Of a stretch of 64,000 bases of DNA, positions 43,696 to 56,177 are shown piece after piece. Made by a program: the position numbers and the translations under genes. Origin of the DNA: Catonia carolina. Taxonomy: Eukaryota > Arthropoda > Insecta > Hemiptera > Achilidae. Every line of letters begins with the position of its first letter. The stretch's first letter is position 1. The notes under the pieces are model-generated. The model was not told the DNA's origin, ran no database searches, and saw nothing but the letters and a program-made list of their open reading frames with translations. The stretch lies in the NCBI GenBank assembly GCA_035578175.1, contig JAQMRL010000021.1:5104084-5168083 (forward strand). Direction: 5' to 3'.

Positions 43696-44050
43696 AAAAA
43701 ATCTGGTGTGAAACACTCACACAACTTTCTATTGCCAATGCAAATAATAAATAATAAACCTAACATTATTAATAAAATATTAGAAATAAACAAAAAACTA
43801 ACCTCAAAAACATAACCTTATTTTAATCATGAGTGAATGACGCAAAATGACAATCGAACTCAGTTTGGCTTAAAAATACGGAAAATCACGCTTTCACGCT
43901 AAACTAGGCTCTGTAGAGAAAAATGCTCTAAACAAAAGTTGTAGATCTTTTAATTTTCTATAAATTTAATTATATACACTTTTGTCGTAAAATGCATACT
44001 AAGACCGAAATGTTAAAAAAATCGATTTTTCTCACGTTTTCGTGAGAAAA
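43696..44050 (-). mobile_element. HINE-like 3' third, truncated at another HINE
   Basis: From the 3' hairpin to 'cacgttttcgtgagaaaaaa', where the A-run merges with the A-run of the next HINE's 3' end. A new copy appears to have inserted or joined at a T/A-run inside module 2. Confidence 0.88.
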
Positions 44051-44837
44051 AAATCTGGTGTGAAACACTCACACAACTTTCTCTTGCCAATGCAAATAAT
44101 TTACAATATAATTTAACATTAGTAATAAAATATTAGAAATAAACAAAAAACTAACCTCAATAAACATAACCTTATTTTAATCATGAGTGAAACACTCAAA
44201 ATGAAAATCAACCTCAGTCTGGCTTAAAAATACGGAAAATCACTATTTCACGCTAAACTAGGCTCTGTAGAGAAAAATACGTTAAATAAAAGTTGTAGAT
44301 CTTTAAATTTCCTATAAATTTGGTTATATACACTTTTGTCGTAAAATGCATACTAAGGCCAAAATCTTAAAAAAATCGATTTTTCACACGTTTTCGTGAG
44401 AAAAAAATCAGAAAATCGCTAATTACTGCTAAACTAAGCGTCATACAAAAAAATGTTTGAAACAAAAGTTGTAGGTTTTTAAATTCTCTACAACTTTTAT
44501 TATATAAGTTTTTGCGCTAAAATTTATATTAAAGCCGTAATCTTAAAAAAACAACGTTTTTACGTGAAAAGAGCCTCACCGAGAATTTCAGCAGACATGG
44601 CGCCTACCCTATCTTGTAGAGAATACAAAATTGAGTAAAATAGGCGATTTTAAAAAAAATCGTAGGACCAGTTTTTGAGAAAATCGCAAAAAACTGAAAA
44701 ATTATACGAATAAACTACTACTTCCGGTTGACCGATTTTGATGAAAATGTTCGTGTCGCGTCCGGTAGTGGTATGTAACTTAAGTTTCAAGTTTCAAGTT
44801 CGTACGATGTTCCGTTCTTGAGATATTCTGTTCACAC
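44051..44837 (-). mobile_element. HINE-like element, lacking its 5' end
   Basis: From the 3' hairpin (44057-44074) to 'tctgttcacacac', ending at the beginning of the CA tract. The 5' 150 bp are missing. Confidence 0.9.
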
Positions 44838-44845
44838 ACTTTATT

Positions 44846-45007
44846 GAAACCCAACCATCAAAGTACACCGGTAACCACTGTCTAGTATTCAAATCCGTAT
44901 AAAAGTAACTACCTTTACTAGGATTCGAACCAGGAACCTTCGTCTCCGAAAATCAGCTGTTAAACAGCTGATTTTGGCGACGACTTTACCTCTAGACCAA
45001 CCCGGTG
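44846..45007 (-). mobile_element. SINE-B, 3'-truncated copy
   Basis: Minus-strand head (ends 'ctctagaccaacccggtggg') with the internal CAGCTGTTAAACAGCTG and B-box inverse. The 3' two-fifths of the body are missing at the left. Confidence 0.88.
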
Positions 45008-45042
45008 GGTTTATTAGAAATTATGTTACAATTATTTGTAAT

Positions 45043-45171
45043 AGAGTCGGCCTTCGGGCCAGCCCAGTCAGTCAGCTGGTAGAAAGTCGCTTTTATTTGT
45101 TAAGTAACACCGGTTGGGCAAGCGACTTTGTATGGTGACCAATTGACAGCCATCCATGAACAAACTCTACT
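45043..45171 (+). repeat. Repeat D, partial copy
   Basis: 'gtcggccttcgggccagccc' to 'aaactctactgg', then breaks into a HINE interior at 'tgaggctg'. Confidence 0.85.
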
Positions 45172-45257
45172 GGTGAGGCTGTTTTCATGTAAAAAAACTT
45201 TTGTTTTAAGATTGCGACTTTAACCCTCTCAATCCCAAATTTTTTAACTTTACACAA

Positions 45258-45449
45258 ACAATTTTTTTTTTTTTTTTTTTTTTTTTTGGTTTAACGTCCG
45301 ACTGTTCTGCAAATTTTGCTAATGCAGACGGTGACAGATAAAATGATTTTTTTTGTAACGTATGAAAATATGCCGTGCCTGAATGGGATTCGAACCCAAG
45401 ACCGCATGATGAGAGGCGAGCACGTTACCAACTGCGCCAATGCGGCCGA
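45258..45449 (-). mobile_element. SINE-A, complete short copy
   Basis: Poly-T 45262-45287, 'ggtttaacgtccgactgttc', head inverse 'ccaactgcgccaatgcggcc' ending at 45449. The repeated 'acaaacaa' on both sides (about 45254 and 45451) may be the target duplication. Confidence 0.9.
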
Positions 45450-45847
45450 CAAACAAATATGTGTACATTGTTTCATACACTTTACTGACATTTAAGTGAA
45501 ATAAAATCACTTTTAGACCTTCAGCCTTTTTTTGATGGCGTGACAAAAACGTGTGACACATATGTCACATTGGGCTTGATGGTATCAAAGTTCCCAACAA
45601 TATGATTAAGTAAAAATCATGTGCAGGATTCCTAAACAAAATTCTCTTGCTTAGATTTAAAGCAAAGCATTAATTAAGACTTAAAAAAGATTACAATTCA
45701 AAAATATTGGTAAAATGGACAAAATCACTATTTACAGCCTAAAAAATATACTTGTATGTACATTCAACATACTCGAAGAAATCCTACTTTATTTTAGTAA
45801 ATGAACACGAATATTTAAGACTAAAACTAACTAAAAAAAAACTAATT

Positions 45848-45925
45848 TTCGCGTCCGTGACGTAGTGGTCAGCATCTTACACTGCAAAGCGGAGGTCTCA
45901 GGTTCGATTCCTGGCTAGGGTACAG
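45848..45925 (+). mobile_element. tRNA-like SINE head
   Basis: 'gcgtccgtgacgtagtggtc' with GGTTCGATTCCTGGC. The length and box spacing fit a tRNA, but the ends do not pair as an acceptor stem. Most likely a third kind of tRNA-derived SINE. Confidence 0.55.
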
Positions 45926-46532
45926 AAAATTATTACACTTCACATCCAGCGCTCTTTAATCAAAAGTAGTCTCTAACAATTAAAGTTTTTATGTCTGTTA
46001 TTTCACTCCAATGTGACTTCTATGCCACCGCACTGGGTAACAAAGGGTTAATATGCATTTAAGCGCAAAAATGTGTATAATAAAAGTTGTTGAGAATTAA
46101 AAATCCTACAACTTTTATTTCAAACATTTTTTTGTATAACGCTTAGTTTAGCGGTAATTAGCGATTTTCCGTTTTTTCTCTCACGAAAACGTGTGAAAAA
46201 TCAATTTTTTTAAGATTTCGGCCTTAGTATGCATTTTACGACAAAAGTGTATATAATAAAATTTATAGGAAATTAAAAGATCTACATCTTTTATTTAGAG
46301 CATTTTTCACTACAGAGCCTGGTTTACCGTGGAAGAGTGAATTTCCGTATTTTTAAGCCAAAACTGAGGTCGATTTTCTTTTTGTGTCTTTCACTCATGA
46401 TTAAAAATAAGGTTATGTTTATTGAGGTTAGTTTTTTGTTATTTATAATGTTTTATTACTAATGTTAGGTTTGTTATTAATTATTTGCATTGGCAAAAGA
46501 AAGTTGTGTGAGTGTTTCACACCAGATTTTTG

Positions 46533-46904
46533 ATACTTATAACTGTTTTCTTATTACTTTGGAAATTAAGTTACAATTTTATTTGTAATAAAGTCTTTTA
46601 AATAAAATATAAACGTAAATAATAAGTAGTTAAAAGGAACAAGTTAACTTTCTTTTGCAGCAAGCAGTAACCACTGCCATTTGTATTTCGTAGATGGAAT
46701 GAATAGCCAACAAACAGTAGTAGTTATCGTACGATTAATATGGCAGTGAACTGTGACAAGAGAAGCAACCAGACAAAACATAACAGCTTTCTCTATCCAC
46801 TGTCCGTCCACCGCCCTTTTTCATTGTTCCCATTTAAACTGTTTTTAAACGTTTCATTTACCCTATTATTATTTAAGTTAATAATGAAGTAGTCCTATTT
46901 ATAT
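46533..46904. other. Unassigned sequence
   Basis: A 'tttcttttgcag' acceptor-like stretch at about 46,650 is followed by no open frame of note. No other feature is recognised. Confidence 0.5.
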
Positions 46905-47049
46905 ATATTTTTATCCTAAATTTACTATGAAATTTATATTTCATTGTAGTTTTACTATTAAATTAAATTGTTGTCCACTTCTTTTATTATAAAAAATTGT
47001 TAGAGAAATTTAAACAACTAGTTTAATAATGATCAATAATATTTAAATA

Positions 47050-48013
47050 TTTTTACTTTCTCTTGCCTATATATAGGAAGGAAAGTATTGTTTTCATGTC
47101 GATTTTTCGAAATCGAGTTTTCACCGGATCTATACGTTTTCAGACCCCCTGAACCCAAAAAACATGTTTTTAGCGATTGGTCTGTCTGTGTGTGTGTGTG
47201 TCTGTGTGTGTGTGTGTGTGTGAACAGAATATCTCAAGAACGGAACATCGTACGAACTTGAAACTTGAAACTTAAGTTACATACCACTACCGGACGCGAC
47301 ACGAACATTTTCATCAAAATCGGTCAACCGGAAGTAGTAGTAACTTAGTTTATTCGTATAATTTTTCAGTTTTTTGCGATTTTCTCAAAAACTGGTCCTA
47401 CGATTTTTTTTAAAATCGCCTATTTTACTCAATTTTTTATTCTCTACAAGATAGGGTAGGCGCCATGTCTGCTGAAATTCTCGGTGAGGCTGTTTTCACG
47501 TAAAAACGTTGTTTTTTTAAGATTACGGCTTTAATATAAATTTCAGCGCAAAAACTTATATAATAAAAGTTGTAGAGAATTTAAAAACCTACAACTTATG
47601 TTTCAAACATTTTTTTGTATAACGCTTAGTTTAGCGGTAATTTGCGATTTTCTGTTTTTTTTCTCACGAAAACGTGAGAAAAATCGATTTTTTTAACATT
47701 TCGGTCTTAGTATGCATTTTACGACAAAAGTGTATATAATAAAAGTTATAGAAAATTAAAAGATCTACAACTTTTGTATAGAGAATTTTTCTCTACAGAG
47801 CCTAGTTTAGCGTGAAAGTGTGATTTTCCGTTTTTTTTAAGCCAAATTGAGTTCGATTTTCATTTTGCGTCTTCCACTCATGATTAAAATAAGGTTATGT
47901 TTTTGAGGTTAGTTGTTGTTTATTTTTAATATTTTATTAATAATGTTAGGTTTATTATTAATTATTTGCATTGGCAAGAGAAAGTTGTGTGAGTGTTTCA
48001 CACCAGATTTTTA
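47050..48013 (+). mobile_element. HINE-like element in array
   Basis: 5' motif 47053-47065 with shortened hairpin ('cctatatatagg'), GT tract 47184-47222, 3' hairpin 47985-48003. Confidence 0.92.
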
Positions 48014-48262
48014 TCCTAAAATTACTATGAAATTTATATTTAATTGTAGTTTTACTATTAAATTAAATTGTTGTCCACTTCTTTTATTATAAAAAATTGT
48101 TAGAGAAATTTAAACAACTAGTTTAATAATGATCAATAATATTTAAATATTTTTTTATAACTTTTCAGTTACAATTTTTTTTATACTACTCAATAAACGA
48201 AATTTTGATACGCCACATAAAAAATTCTTCCATGTTTTTTTTCGAGTAACTATTTTGACTCA

Positions 48263-48590
48263 GCGGGTTGGTCTAGAGGTAAAGTCGTCGCCAAAATCAG
48301 CTGTTTAACAGCTGATTTTCGGAGACGAATGTTCCTGGTTCAAATCCTAGTAAAGGTAGTTACTTTTATACGGATTTGAATGCTAGACAGTGGTTACCGG
48401 TGTACTTTGATGGTTGGGGTTCAATTAACTATACTCTCTCAGGATTGGTCGGCTTGGGTCTGTACAAGACTACACCTCATTTACACGTCATACACATCAT
48501 CCTCATCTCATTGGGTCATGGGGTTGCTTATTGTTCTAAATTGAACAGATTGCAACGTACACAAATTAGGGATTACAAAAAAAAAAATGT
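48263..48590 (+). mobile_element. SINE-B, complete copy
   Basis: Starts 'gcgggttggtctagaggtaa' and ends in 'attagggattacaaaaaaaa'. It abuts the 5' T-run of the next HINE. Confidence 0.9.
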
Positions 48591-48598
48591 TTTTTTTA

Positions 48599-48755
48599 AA
48601 TTTTTACTTTCTCTTGCCTAGGCCTATAGGAAGGAAAGTAACTTATTGTTTTCATGTCGATTTTTCGAAATCGAGTTTTCACTGGATGACGCGTTTACAG
48701 AACCCCTGGACCCAAAAAAAACTGTTTTTGGCGTTTGGTCTGTGCGCGCGCGTGC

Positions 48756-48795
<40 letters not shown>

Positions 48796-49955
48796 AAGAT
48801 ATCTTAAGAACAGAACAACTTACGAAGTTAAAACTTGAAACTTAAGTTAGGTACTACTATAGGACCCGACATGAACATTTTCATCAAAATCGGTCAACCG
48901 GAAGTAGTAGTTTATTCGTGTAATTTTTCACTTTATTGCGATTTTCTCAAAAACATTTTTTTAAAAACGCTTCATTTACTGCATTTTTTATGCTCTACAT
49001 GATGGGGTAGGCGCCATGTCTGCTGAAATTCTGGGGGAGGCTGTGCTCTCTAAGAAAAACTTTTTTGTTAAGATTGCGGTCTTAATAAATCCATTTTAAG
49101 GCAAAAGTGTATATAATAAAAGCTGTAGAACATTTAAAAACGTACAACTTTTATTGAAAACATTTCTTTGTATGACGCTTAGATTAGCGGTAATTAGCGA
49201 TTGTCTGTTTTTTTTTTCATGAAATCTGTTTAAAATGGATTTTGTAAAATTTCGGCCATAGCATTCACTTATAATGGCATTAAGTGTATATAATCGAATT
49301 TATGCCCATAGCAGGCAGGTGGAGTGTTAAATTATTTGCACTCGATCTGCTAAATCAAGGGCTACAAAAAATTGTTCTGTTTCTTATTACATGGTCAGCC
49401 AATTATATGACTGAACTATTGAAGAACAGAAAGGTACAGGTGTAAAAGACACTAATCAGAGTTATCTCCTCTGAAAGTAATGAATTTCATAATACAGCCA
49501 GACCCTGTGGTGAATGAAGTGAAGGTGTCATTTGCAGAGTGGAAAATATGTGCTTTTCAAAGGGCCTGTCATGCTGATAAGCATACTTCTCCACTCAGTG
49601 AGGAAGGCATAGGTAAACCACCTAACCTGTAAAGGTTCAAACCAGCCTATCGGCTGGTCACCTAAACAACGACACAAAATTAAAAGATCTACAACTTTTA
49701 TTTTAAGCATTTTTCTCTACAGAGCCTAGTTTAGCGTGAAAGAGTAGCCTGTAGCGTGAAAGAGTGATTTTCCGTATTTTTAAGCCGAACTGAGGTCGAT
49801 TTTCATTTTGAGTCTTTCACTCATGATTATAATAAGGTTATGTTTTTTGAGGTTAGATTTTTGTTTATATCTAATATTTTATTACTAATGTTAGGTTTAT
49901 TGCTAATTATTTGCATTGGCAAGAGAAAGTCGTGTGAGTGTTTTGCACCATATTT
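48599..49955 (+). mobile_element. HINE-like element split by SINE-C
   Basis: 5' motif 48605-48617, GT tract 48740-48792, body to about 49,300, then SINE-C, then 'aaaattaaaagatctacaac' (49675) to the variant 3' end with TTTTGCACCATATTTTT. A diverged, older copy. A short local repeat 'gcgtgaaagagt' lies at 49,735-49,765. Confidence 0.88.
49302..49672 (+). mobile_element. SINE-C inserted in a HINE
   Basis: Head 'gcccatagcaggcaggtgga', middle 'gaccctgtggtgaatgaagt', tail 'cacctaaacaacgac'. Confidence 0.88.
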
Positions 49956-50180
49956 TTTATCCTAAAATAACTTCGAAATTCATAATTATTTGTAGCTGTA
50001 CTATTAAATTATTTTTTTTTCGATATCTGTAATTATAAAAAATTGTTAGAGAAATTTATTCAAACTAGTTTTTAATAGTGACCAATAATTAAAATAATTT
50101 TCTATAACATTTAAGTTACAATTTTTTTTATACTACTCGATAAATAAAATTCCTCCTTGTTTTTTAAATTTTTTCGTTTA

Positions 50181-50595
50181 AATTCTTAATTTTCATGGTA
50201 ATTTATTTTCTAATAATTTGGGCTACACATTTTTGAATTTCTTTCAACAATTTTTTTTAAATTTTATGTAGTTGTTCGATCAGATTGTGTTGTAATCGAT
50301 TGGTTGAAGAATTTTAAAATATTATGTACAAAAAATTATTTACATTAAGTAGGTTTCTCATCTATATTGGCTTTCGTTAAAAGTTTTTTTAGATATGAAA
50401 CTCTGTGTATAAATCAGAAATTCGTTAATTTAGATTACAGACAACTATGGGAAAGTTACATCTTGTTTTAATTACGTTAGGAAAGGAATGTTTAGAACAT
50501 CGTGTTAAATTCAACAGGTTATGAAAATAGTTTTGAATAATTTAGAATATATTTTAACACTATTTGATTTTTTTGTTCTTTGCAATAGGGAAGTG
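50181..50595. other. Unassigned AT-rich sequence
   Basis: No shared repeat and no convincing frame. Confidence 0.5.
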
Positions 50596-51536
50596 TTTTT
50601 TTACTTTCTCTTGCCTATATGAATATATAGGAAGGAAAGTATTGTTTTCATGTCGATTTTTCGAAATCGAGTTTTCACCGGATCTATACGTTTTCAGACC
50701 CCCTGAACCCAAAAAACATGTTTTTAGCGATTGGTCTGTGTGTGTCTGTGTGTGAACAGAATATCTCAAGAACGGAACATCGTACGAACTTGAAACTTGA
50801 AACTTAAGTTACATACCACTACCGGACGCGACACGAACATTTTCATCAAAATCGGTCAACCGGAAGTAGTAGTTTATTCGTATAATTTTTCAGTTTTTTG
50901 CGATTTTCTCAAAAACTGGTAGTACGATTATTTTTAAAATCGCCTATTTTACTCAATTTTTTATTCTCTACAAGATAGGGTAGGCGCCATGTTTGCTGAA
51001 ATTCTCGGTGAGGCTGTTTTCACGTAAAAACGTTGTTTTTTTAAGATTACGGCTTTAATATAAATTTTAGCGCAAAAACTTATATAATAAAAGTTGTAGA
51101 GAATTTAAAAACCTACAACTTCTGTTTCAAACATTTTTTTGTATAACGCTTAGTTTAGCGGTAATTTGCGATTTTCTGTTTTTTTTCTCACGAAAACGTG
51201 AGAAAAATCGATTTTTTTAACATTTTGGTCTTAGTATGCATTTTACGACAAAAGTGTATATAATTAAATTTATAGAAAATTAAAAGATCTACAACTTTTG
51301 TTTAGAGCATTTTTCTCTACAGAGCCTAGTTTAGCGTGAAAGCGTGATTTTCCGTATTTTTAAGCCAAACTGAGTTCGATTGTCATTTTGCGTCATTCAC
51401 TCATGATTAAAATAAGGTTATGTTTTTGAGGTTAGCTTTTGTTAATTTCTAATATTTTATTAATAATGTTAGGTTTATTATTAATTATTTGCATTGGCAA
51501 GAGAAAGTTGTGTGAGTGTTTCACACCAGATTTTTT
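50596..51536 (+). mobile_element. HINE-like element, full length
   Basis: 5' motif 50602-50614, short GT tract 50737-50754, 3' hairpin 51508-51525. Close in sequence to the copies at 8,143, 26,064 and 47,050, so one recently active subfamily. Confidence 0.93.
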
Positions 51537-51659
51537 AATATGTTGAAATAATCAAATTAGTTGAAATTAGAAATATTCGTTTCCTTGACCATTTAGCGGT
51601 TTCCGATTAAGGCTTAAAGTATACCCATTGTTTGCCCATAACAGATAGGAGGGTGTCAA

Positions 51660-51731
51660 AATTTTAGGTTGTAATCTTCATTATTTGCATTGGCAAGAGA
51701 AAGTAGTGTGAGTGTTTCGCACCAGAATTTT
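51660..51731 (+). mobile_element. HINE-like 3' end fragment
   Basis: 'ttaggttgtaatcttcatta' to GTGTGAGTGTTTCGCACC and AGAATTTTT. The same 3' end variant and following 'cattttactttttta' reappear at 52,605-52,680 after the next copy. Confidence 0.85.
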
Positions 51732-51737
51732 TCATTT

Positions 51738-51875
51738 TACTTTTTTACTTTCTCTTGCCTATATGAATATATAGGAAGGAAAGTATTGTTTTCATGTCGA
51801 TTTTAACAAGTCGAGTTTTCACCAGATCTACTCGTTTTCAGACCCCCTGAACCCAAAAACATGATTTTAGCGATT

Positions 51876-51916
<41 letters not shown>

Positions 51917-52671
51917 AAAATATCTCAAGAACAGAACATCGTACGAACTTGAAACTTGAAACTTAAGTTATATACCACTACCGGACCCGACATGAATATT
52001 TTCATCAAAATTGGTCAACCGGAAGTAGTAGTTTATTTGAATAACTTTTCACTTTTTTGCGATTTTCTCAAAAATTGGTCGTACGATTATTTTTAAAATC
52101 GCCTTATTTACTTAATTTTTTATGCTCTACAAGATAGGGTAGGCGCGATATATGCTGAAATTCTTGGTGAGGCTGTTTTCACGTAAAAAAAATTTGTTTT
52201 TTTAAGATTGCGGCTTTAATATACATTTTAGTGTAAAAATGTATATAATAAAAGTTGTAGAGAATTTAAAATCCTACAACTTTTATTTATAACATTTTTT
52301 TGTACAACCCTTAGTTTAGCGGTAATTAGCGATTTTTTTTACGAAAAAGTGTGAAAAATCAATTTTTTAAAGATTTCGGCTTTAGTATGCATTTTATGAC
52401 AAAAGTGTATATAATCCAATTTATAGAAAAAATATTTACAACTTTCATGTAAAGCATTTTTCTCTACAGAACCTAGTTTAGCATGAAAGAGTGATGTTTC
52501 GTATTATTTAGCCAAACTGAAGTTGATTTTCATTTTGCATTGTTCACTCATGATTAAATTTAGGTTATGTTTTTCAGGTTTGTTTATTTCTAATTTTAGG
52601 TTATAATGTTCATTATTTGCATTAGCAAGAGAAAGTAGTGTGAGTGTTTCGCACCAGAATTTTTCATTTTA
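51738..52671 (+). mobile_element. HINE-like element, full length
   Basis: 5' motif 51747-51759, GT tract 51877-51914, variant 3' hairpin GTGTGAGTGTTTCGCACC near 52639-52656. Confidence 0.9.
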
Positions 52672-53787
52672 CTTTTTTTACTAATTATTAACAATATATA
52701 AATAACAATTTTGGTTATTTACATTGGCAAGAAAGTCATGTGAGTGTTTCGCACCATATTAATTTTTGTTTTGCCTGTATGAATATATAGGAAGGAAAGT
52801 ATTGTTTTCATTTCGATTTTTCGAAATCGCGTTTTCACCGGATCTACGCGTTTTCAGACCCCCTGAACCCAAAAAACATGTTTTTAGCGATTGGTCTGTG
52901 TGTCTGTGAGTGTGTGTTTGAACAGAATATCTCAAGAACGGAACATCGTACGAACTTGAAACTTGAAACTTAAGTTACAAACCACTACTGGACACGACAC
53001 GAACATTTTTATCAAAATCGGTCAACCGAAAGTGGTAGTTTCGTATAATTTTTTCACTTTTTTGCAATTTTCTCAAAAAGTGGTGCTACGATTTTTTTTA
53101 AAATCGCCTCATTTACTTAATTTTTTATGCTCTACAAGATAGGGTAGGCGCCATGTTTGGTGAAATTCTTGGTGAGGCTGTTTCGCGGAAAAGAATTGTT
53201 TTTAAGATTGCGGCTTTATTATGCATTTCAGCGCAGAAATGTATATACTAATAAATTTGTAGAGAATTTGAAGTCCTACAACTTTTGTTTTTAACATTTT
53301 TTTGTATAACGCTTAGTTCAGCGGCAATTAGCGATTTTCTGTTTTTTCTTACGAAAACGTGTGAAAAATCGATTTTTTAAACATTTCGGCCTTGGTATGC
53401 ATTTTACGACATAAGTGTATATAATGAAATTTATAAGAAATTAAAAGATCTACAACTTTTATTCAGAGCATTTTTCTCTACAGAGCCTATTTTATCGTGA
53501 AAGAGTGATTTCCGAATTTATAAGCTAAACTGAGGTTCATTTTCATTTTGCGTCTTTCACTCTTGATAAAAATAAGGTTATGTTTATTGAGATTAGTTTT
53601 TTGTTTATTTTTAATGTTTTATTACTAATGTTAGGTTATATTGTTAATTATTTGCATTGGCAAGATAAAGTTGCGTGAGTGTTTTACACCAGATTTTTTA
53701 CTAATTATTAACAATAATAGATAAATAACAATTTTGGTTATTTACTTTGGCAAGAAAAAGTCATGTGAGTGTTTCGCACTATATTTT
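52672..53787 (+). repeat. flank - HINE - flank
   Basis: The stretch beginning 'ttttttactaattattaaca' and ending 'gtgagtgtttcgcac...tatt' occurs at 52672-52762 and 53693-53787, on each side of one HINE. It itself ends in a decayed HINE 3' hairpin. Confidence 0.9.
52763..53698 (+). mobile_element. HINE-like element, 5' motif decayed
   Basis: Starts 'ttgttttgcctgtatgaata', GT tract 52896-52918, 3' hairpin with GCGTGAGTGTTTTACACC near 53674. Confidence 0.9.
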
Positions 53788-54243
53788 TATTTTATTGAGG
53801 AAAGAATAAAAATTCTGTGTGGATGAATAATTATTTTTTGTAGGGTTTACGATGTGTACGGATACTCTTCTTGTATTTTATCATCCGTGACACGACGTGA
53901 GCCATACCCGCATGTATTCGTCTCATACGTGAAATATGGTCATACTGGACTTATAAATGAACAGAACAAAATGTACAGTTATCATAATATATTTTTTAAA
54001 TTGTTTAGTAATTTTAAAAGTTAAATAAATTAGTTTTAAAAAGACTTACACGATTCGTATCCTAAATAATAATGTATAAAATTATTGTATTTATTTTTTA
54101 TTTTTTGAAGACTGTAAGAACCTGAACTATTAGTCTGTAGTGTACCCACATAACAGTATTTTTTTTTGCAATATGTTAAAATGGTTAGGTTATTTAAATG
54201 TGCACCAATGTAAATAATAATAATTAACTATTTACCGTTGGTT

Positions 54244-55097
54244 TTTATTACTTTCTCTTGCCTATATAAATATATAGGAAGGAAAAGTATTGTATTCATG
54301 TCGATTTTAAGAAATTGAGTTTTCACCGGATCTACACATTTTCAGACCCCCTGAACTTAAAAAATATGTTTTTAGCGATTGGTCTGTATGGGTGTGTGTG
54401 TGTGTGTGTGTATGTGTGTGCGTGCGTGCGCGCGAACAGAATATCTCAAGAACGGAACAACGTACGAACTTGAAACTTCAAACTTAAGTTACATACCACT
54501 ACTGGACCGGACACGAATATTTTCATCAAAATCGGTGAACCGAAAGTAGAAGTTTATTCGTGTAATTATGCGATTTTCTCAAAAACTGGTCCAACGATTT
54601 TTTTTAAATCGCCTGGTTTACTAAATTGTTTATGCTGTAATTACAATTACAAAAACATAATAAAAAATGTAGAGAATATAAAATCCTACAACTTTTATTT
54701 CTAACATTTTTTTGTATAGGTAACGCTTAGTTTAGCCGTAATTAGCGATTTTCGGTTTTTTCTCACTAAAAGGTGTGAAAAATCGATTTATTTAAGAATT
54801 CAGCATTTGTATGCATTTTACGACAAAAATATATATAATAAAATTTATAGGAAATTAAAAAATCTACACCTTTTATTCATAGCCTAACACTTTTCTCTAC
54901 AGAGCCTAGTTTAGCGTAAAAGAGTGATTTTCCGTATTTTAAAGCCAAACTGAGGTCGATTTTCATTTAGCGTCTTTCACTCATGTTTAAGATAAGGTTA
55001 TGTTTTTTTGAGATTAGCTTTTCGTTGAAATCATTAATGTTTTATTATTATTTGCATTGGCAAGAGAAAGTTGTGTGAGTGTTTCACACCAGAGTTT
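54244..55097 (+). mobile_element. HINE-like element, array unit 1, internal deletion
   Basis: 5' motif 54249-54261 with 'ctatataaatatatagg' hairpin, compound GT/GC tract 54388-54434. Between 'aaattgtttatgctg' and 'aaaaaatgtagag' the usual 'tctacaagatagggtagg' block is replaced by 'taattacaattacaaaaac'. Confidence 0.92.
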
Positions 55098-55344
55098 TTT
55101 AAATTGTTTAGTAGGCTAAATTTAAAAGTTAAATTAGTTTTAAAAATAATTACACGGTTCGTATCCTAAATAATAAATGTACAAAATTATTGTATTTATT
55201 TTTATTTTTTGAAGACTATAAGAACCTGAACTATTAGTCTGTAGTGTACCTACATAACAGTATTTTTTTTGCAATATGTTAAAATGGTTAGGTTATTTAA
55301 ATGTGCACCAATGTAAATAATAATAATTAACTATTTACCGTTGG

Positions 55345-56177
55345 TTTTATTACTTTCTCTTGCCTATATAAATATATAGGAAGGAAAAGTATTGTATTCA
55401 TGTCGATTTTAAGAAATTGAGTTTTCACCGGATCTACACATTTTCAGACCCCCTGAACTTAAAAAATATGTTTTTAGCGATTGGTCTGTATGGGTGTGTG
55501 TGTGTGCGTGCGCGCGCGCGAACAGAATATCTCAAGAACGGAACAACGTACGAACTTCAAACTTCAAACTTAAGTTACATACCACTACTGGACCGGTCAC
55601 GAACATTTTCATCAAAATCGGTGAACCGAAAGTAGAAGTTTATTCGTGTAATTATGCGATTTTCTCAAAAACTGGTCCAACGATTTTTTTTTTAAATCGC
55701 CTGGTTTACTAAATTGTTTATGCTGTAATTACAATTACAAAAACATAATAAAAAATGTAGAGAATATAAAATCCTACAACTTTTATTTATAACATTTTTT
55801 TGTATAGGTAACGCTTAGTTTAGCCGTAATTAGCGATTTTCGGTTTTTTCTCACTAAAAGGTGTGAAAAATCGATTTATTTAAGAATTCAGCATTGGTAT
55901 GCATTTTACGACAAAAATATATATATAATAAAATTTATAGGAAATTAAAAAATCTACACCTTTTATTCATAACACTTTTCTCTACAGAGCCTAGTTTAGC
56001 GTAAAAGAGTGATTTTCCGTATTTTAAAGCCAAACTGAGGTCGATTTTCATTTAGCGTCTTTCACTCATGTTTAAGATAAGGTTATGTTTTTTGAGATTA
56101 GCTTTTCGTTGAAATCTAATTTTTTATTATTATTTGCATTGGCAAGAGAAAGTTGTGTGAGTGTTTCACACCAGAGT
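55345..56177 (+). mobile_element. HINE-like element, array unit 2, same deletion
   Basis: Same diagnostic changes as unit 1 (GTATTCATG, 'gaacttaaaaaatatg', the 'taattacaattac' replacement), GT/GC tract 55493-55520. Confidence 0.92.

Larger units (their letters stand above)
45224..46047. mobile_element. piggyBac-like non-autonomous element
   Basis: TTAA at 45220-45223 and 46048-46051. Ends CCCTCTCAATCCCAA and the inverse of TGGGTAACAAAGGG. TTAA duplication with CCC/GGG ends is typical of the piggyBac superfamily. The interior holds a SINE-A and a tRNA-like SINE and no transposase frame. Confidence 0.85.
45172..46532 (+). mobile_element. HINE-like element split by a piggyBac-like insertion
   Basis: 45172-45223 (just before module 1) continues at 46052 ('tatgcatttaagcgc') to the 3' hairpin near 46505-46523. 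The first half of the HINE is absent. The TTAA at the break is part of the HINE sequence (CTTTAATATGC). Confidence 0.9.
46905..50180 (+). repeat. Array: flank - HINE - flank - (SINE-B, HINE) - flank
   Basis: Flank copies at 46905-47049, 48010-48210 and 49957-50140 ('tttttatcctaaa', 'aaaaaattgttagagaaatt', 'gtttaataatgatcaataat'). The first two are almost identical; the third is diverged. Copies 2 and 3 extend further into common host sequence ('tatactactcaataaa'). Both internal flanks begin exactly at a HINE 3' terminus. Confidence 0.92.

Noticed and set aside
46640..46900. Possible exon after the acceptor-like 'tttcttttgcag' near 46,650
   Set aside because: The three frames downstream are short and no donor closes a plausible open exon.
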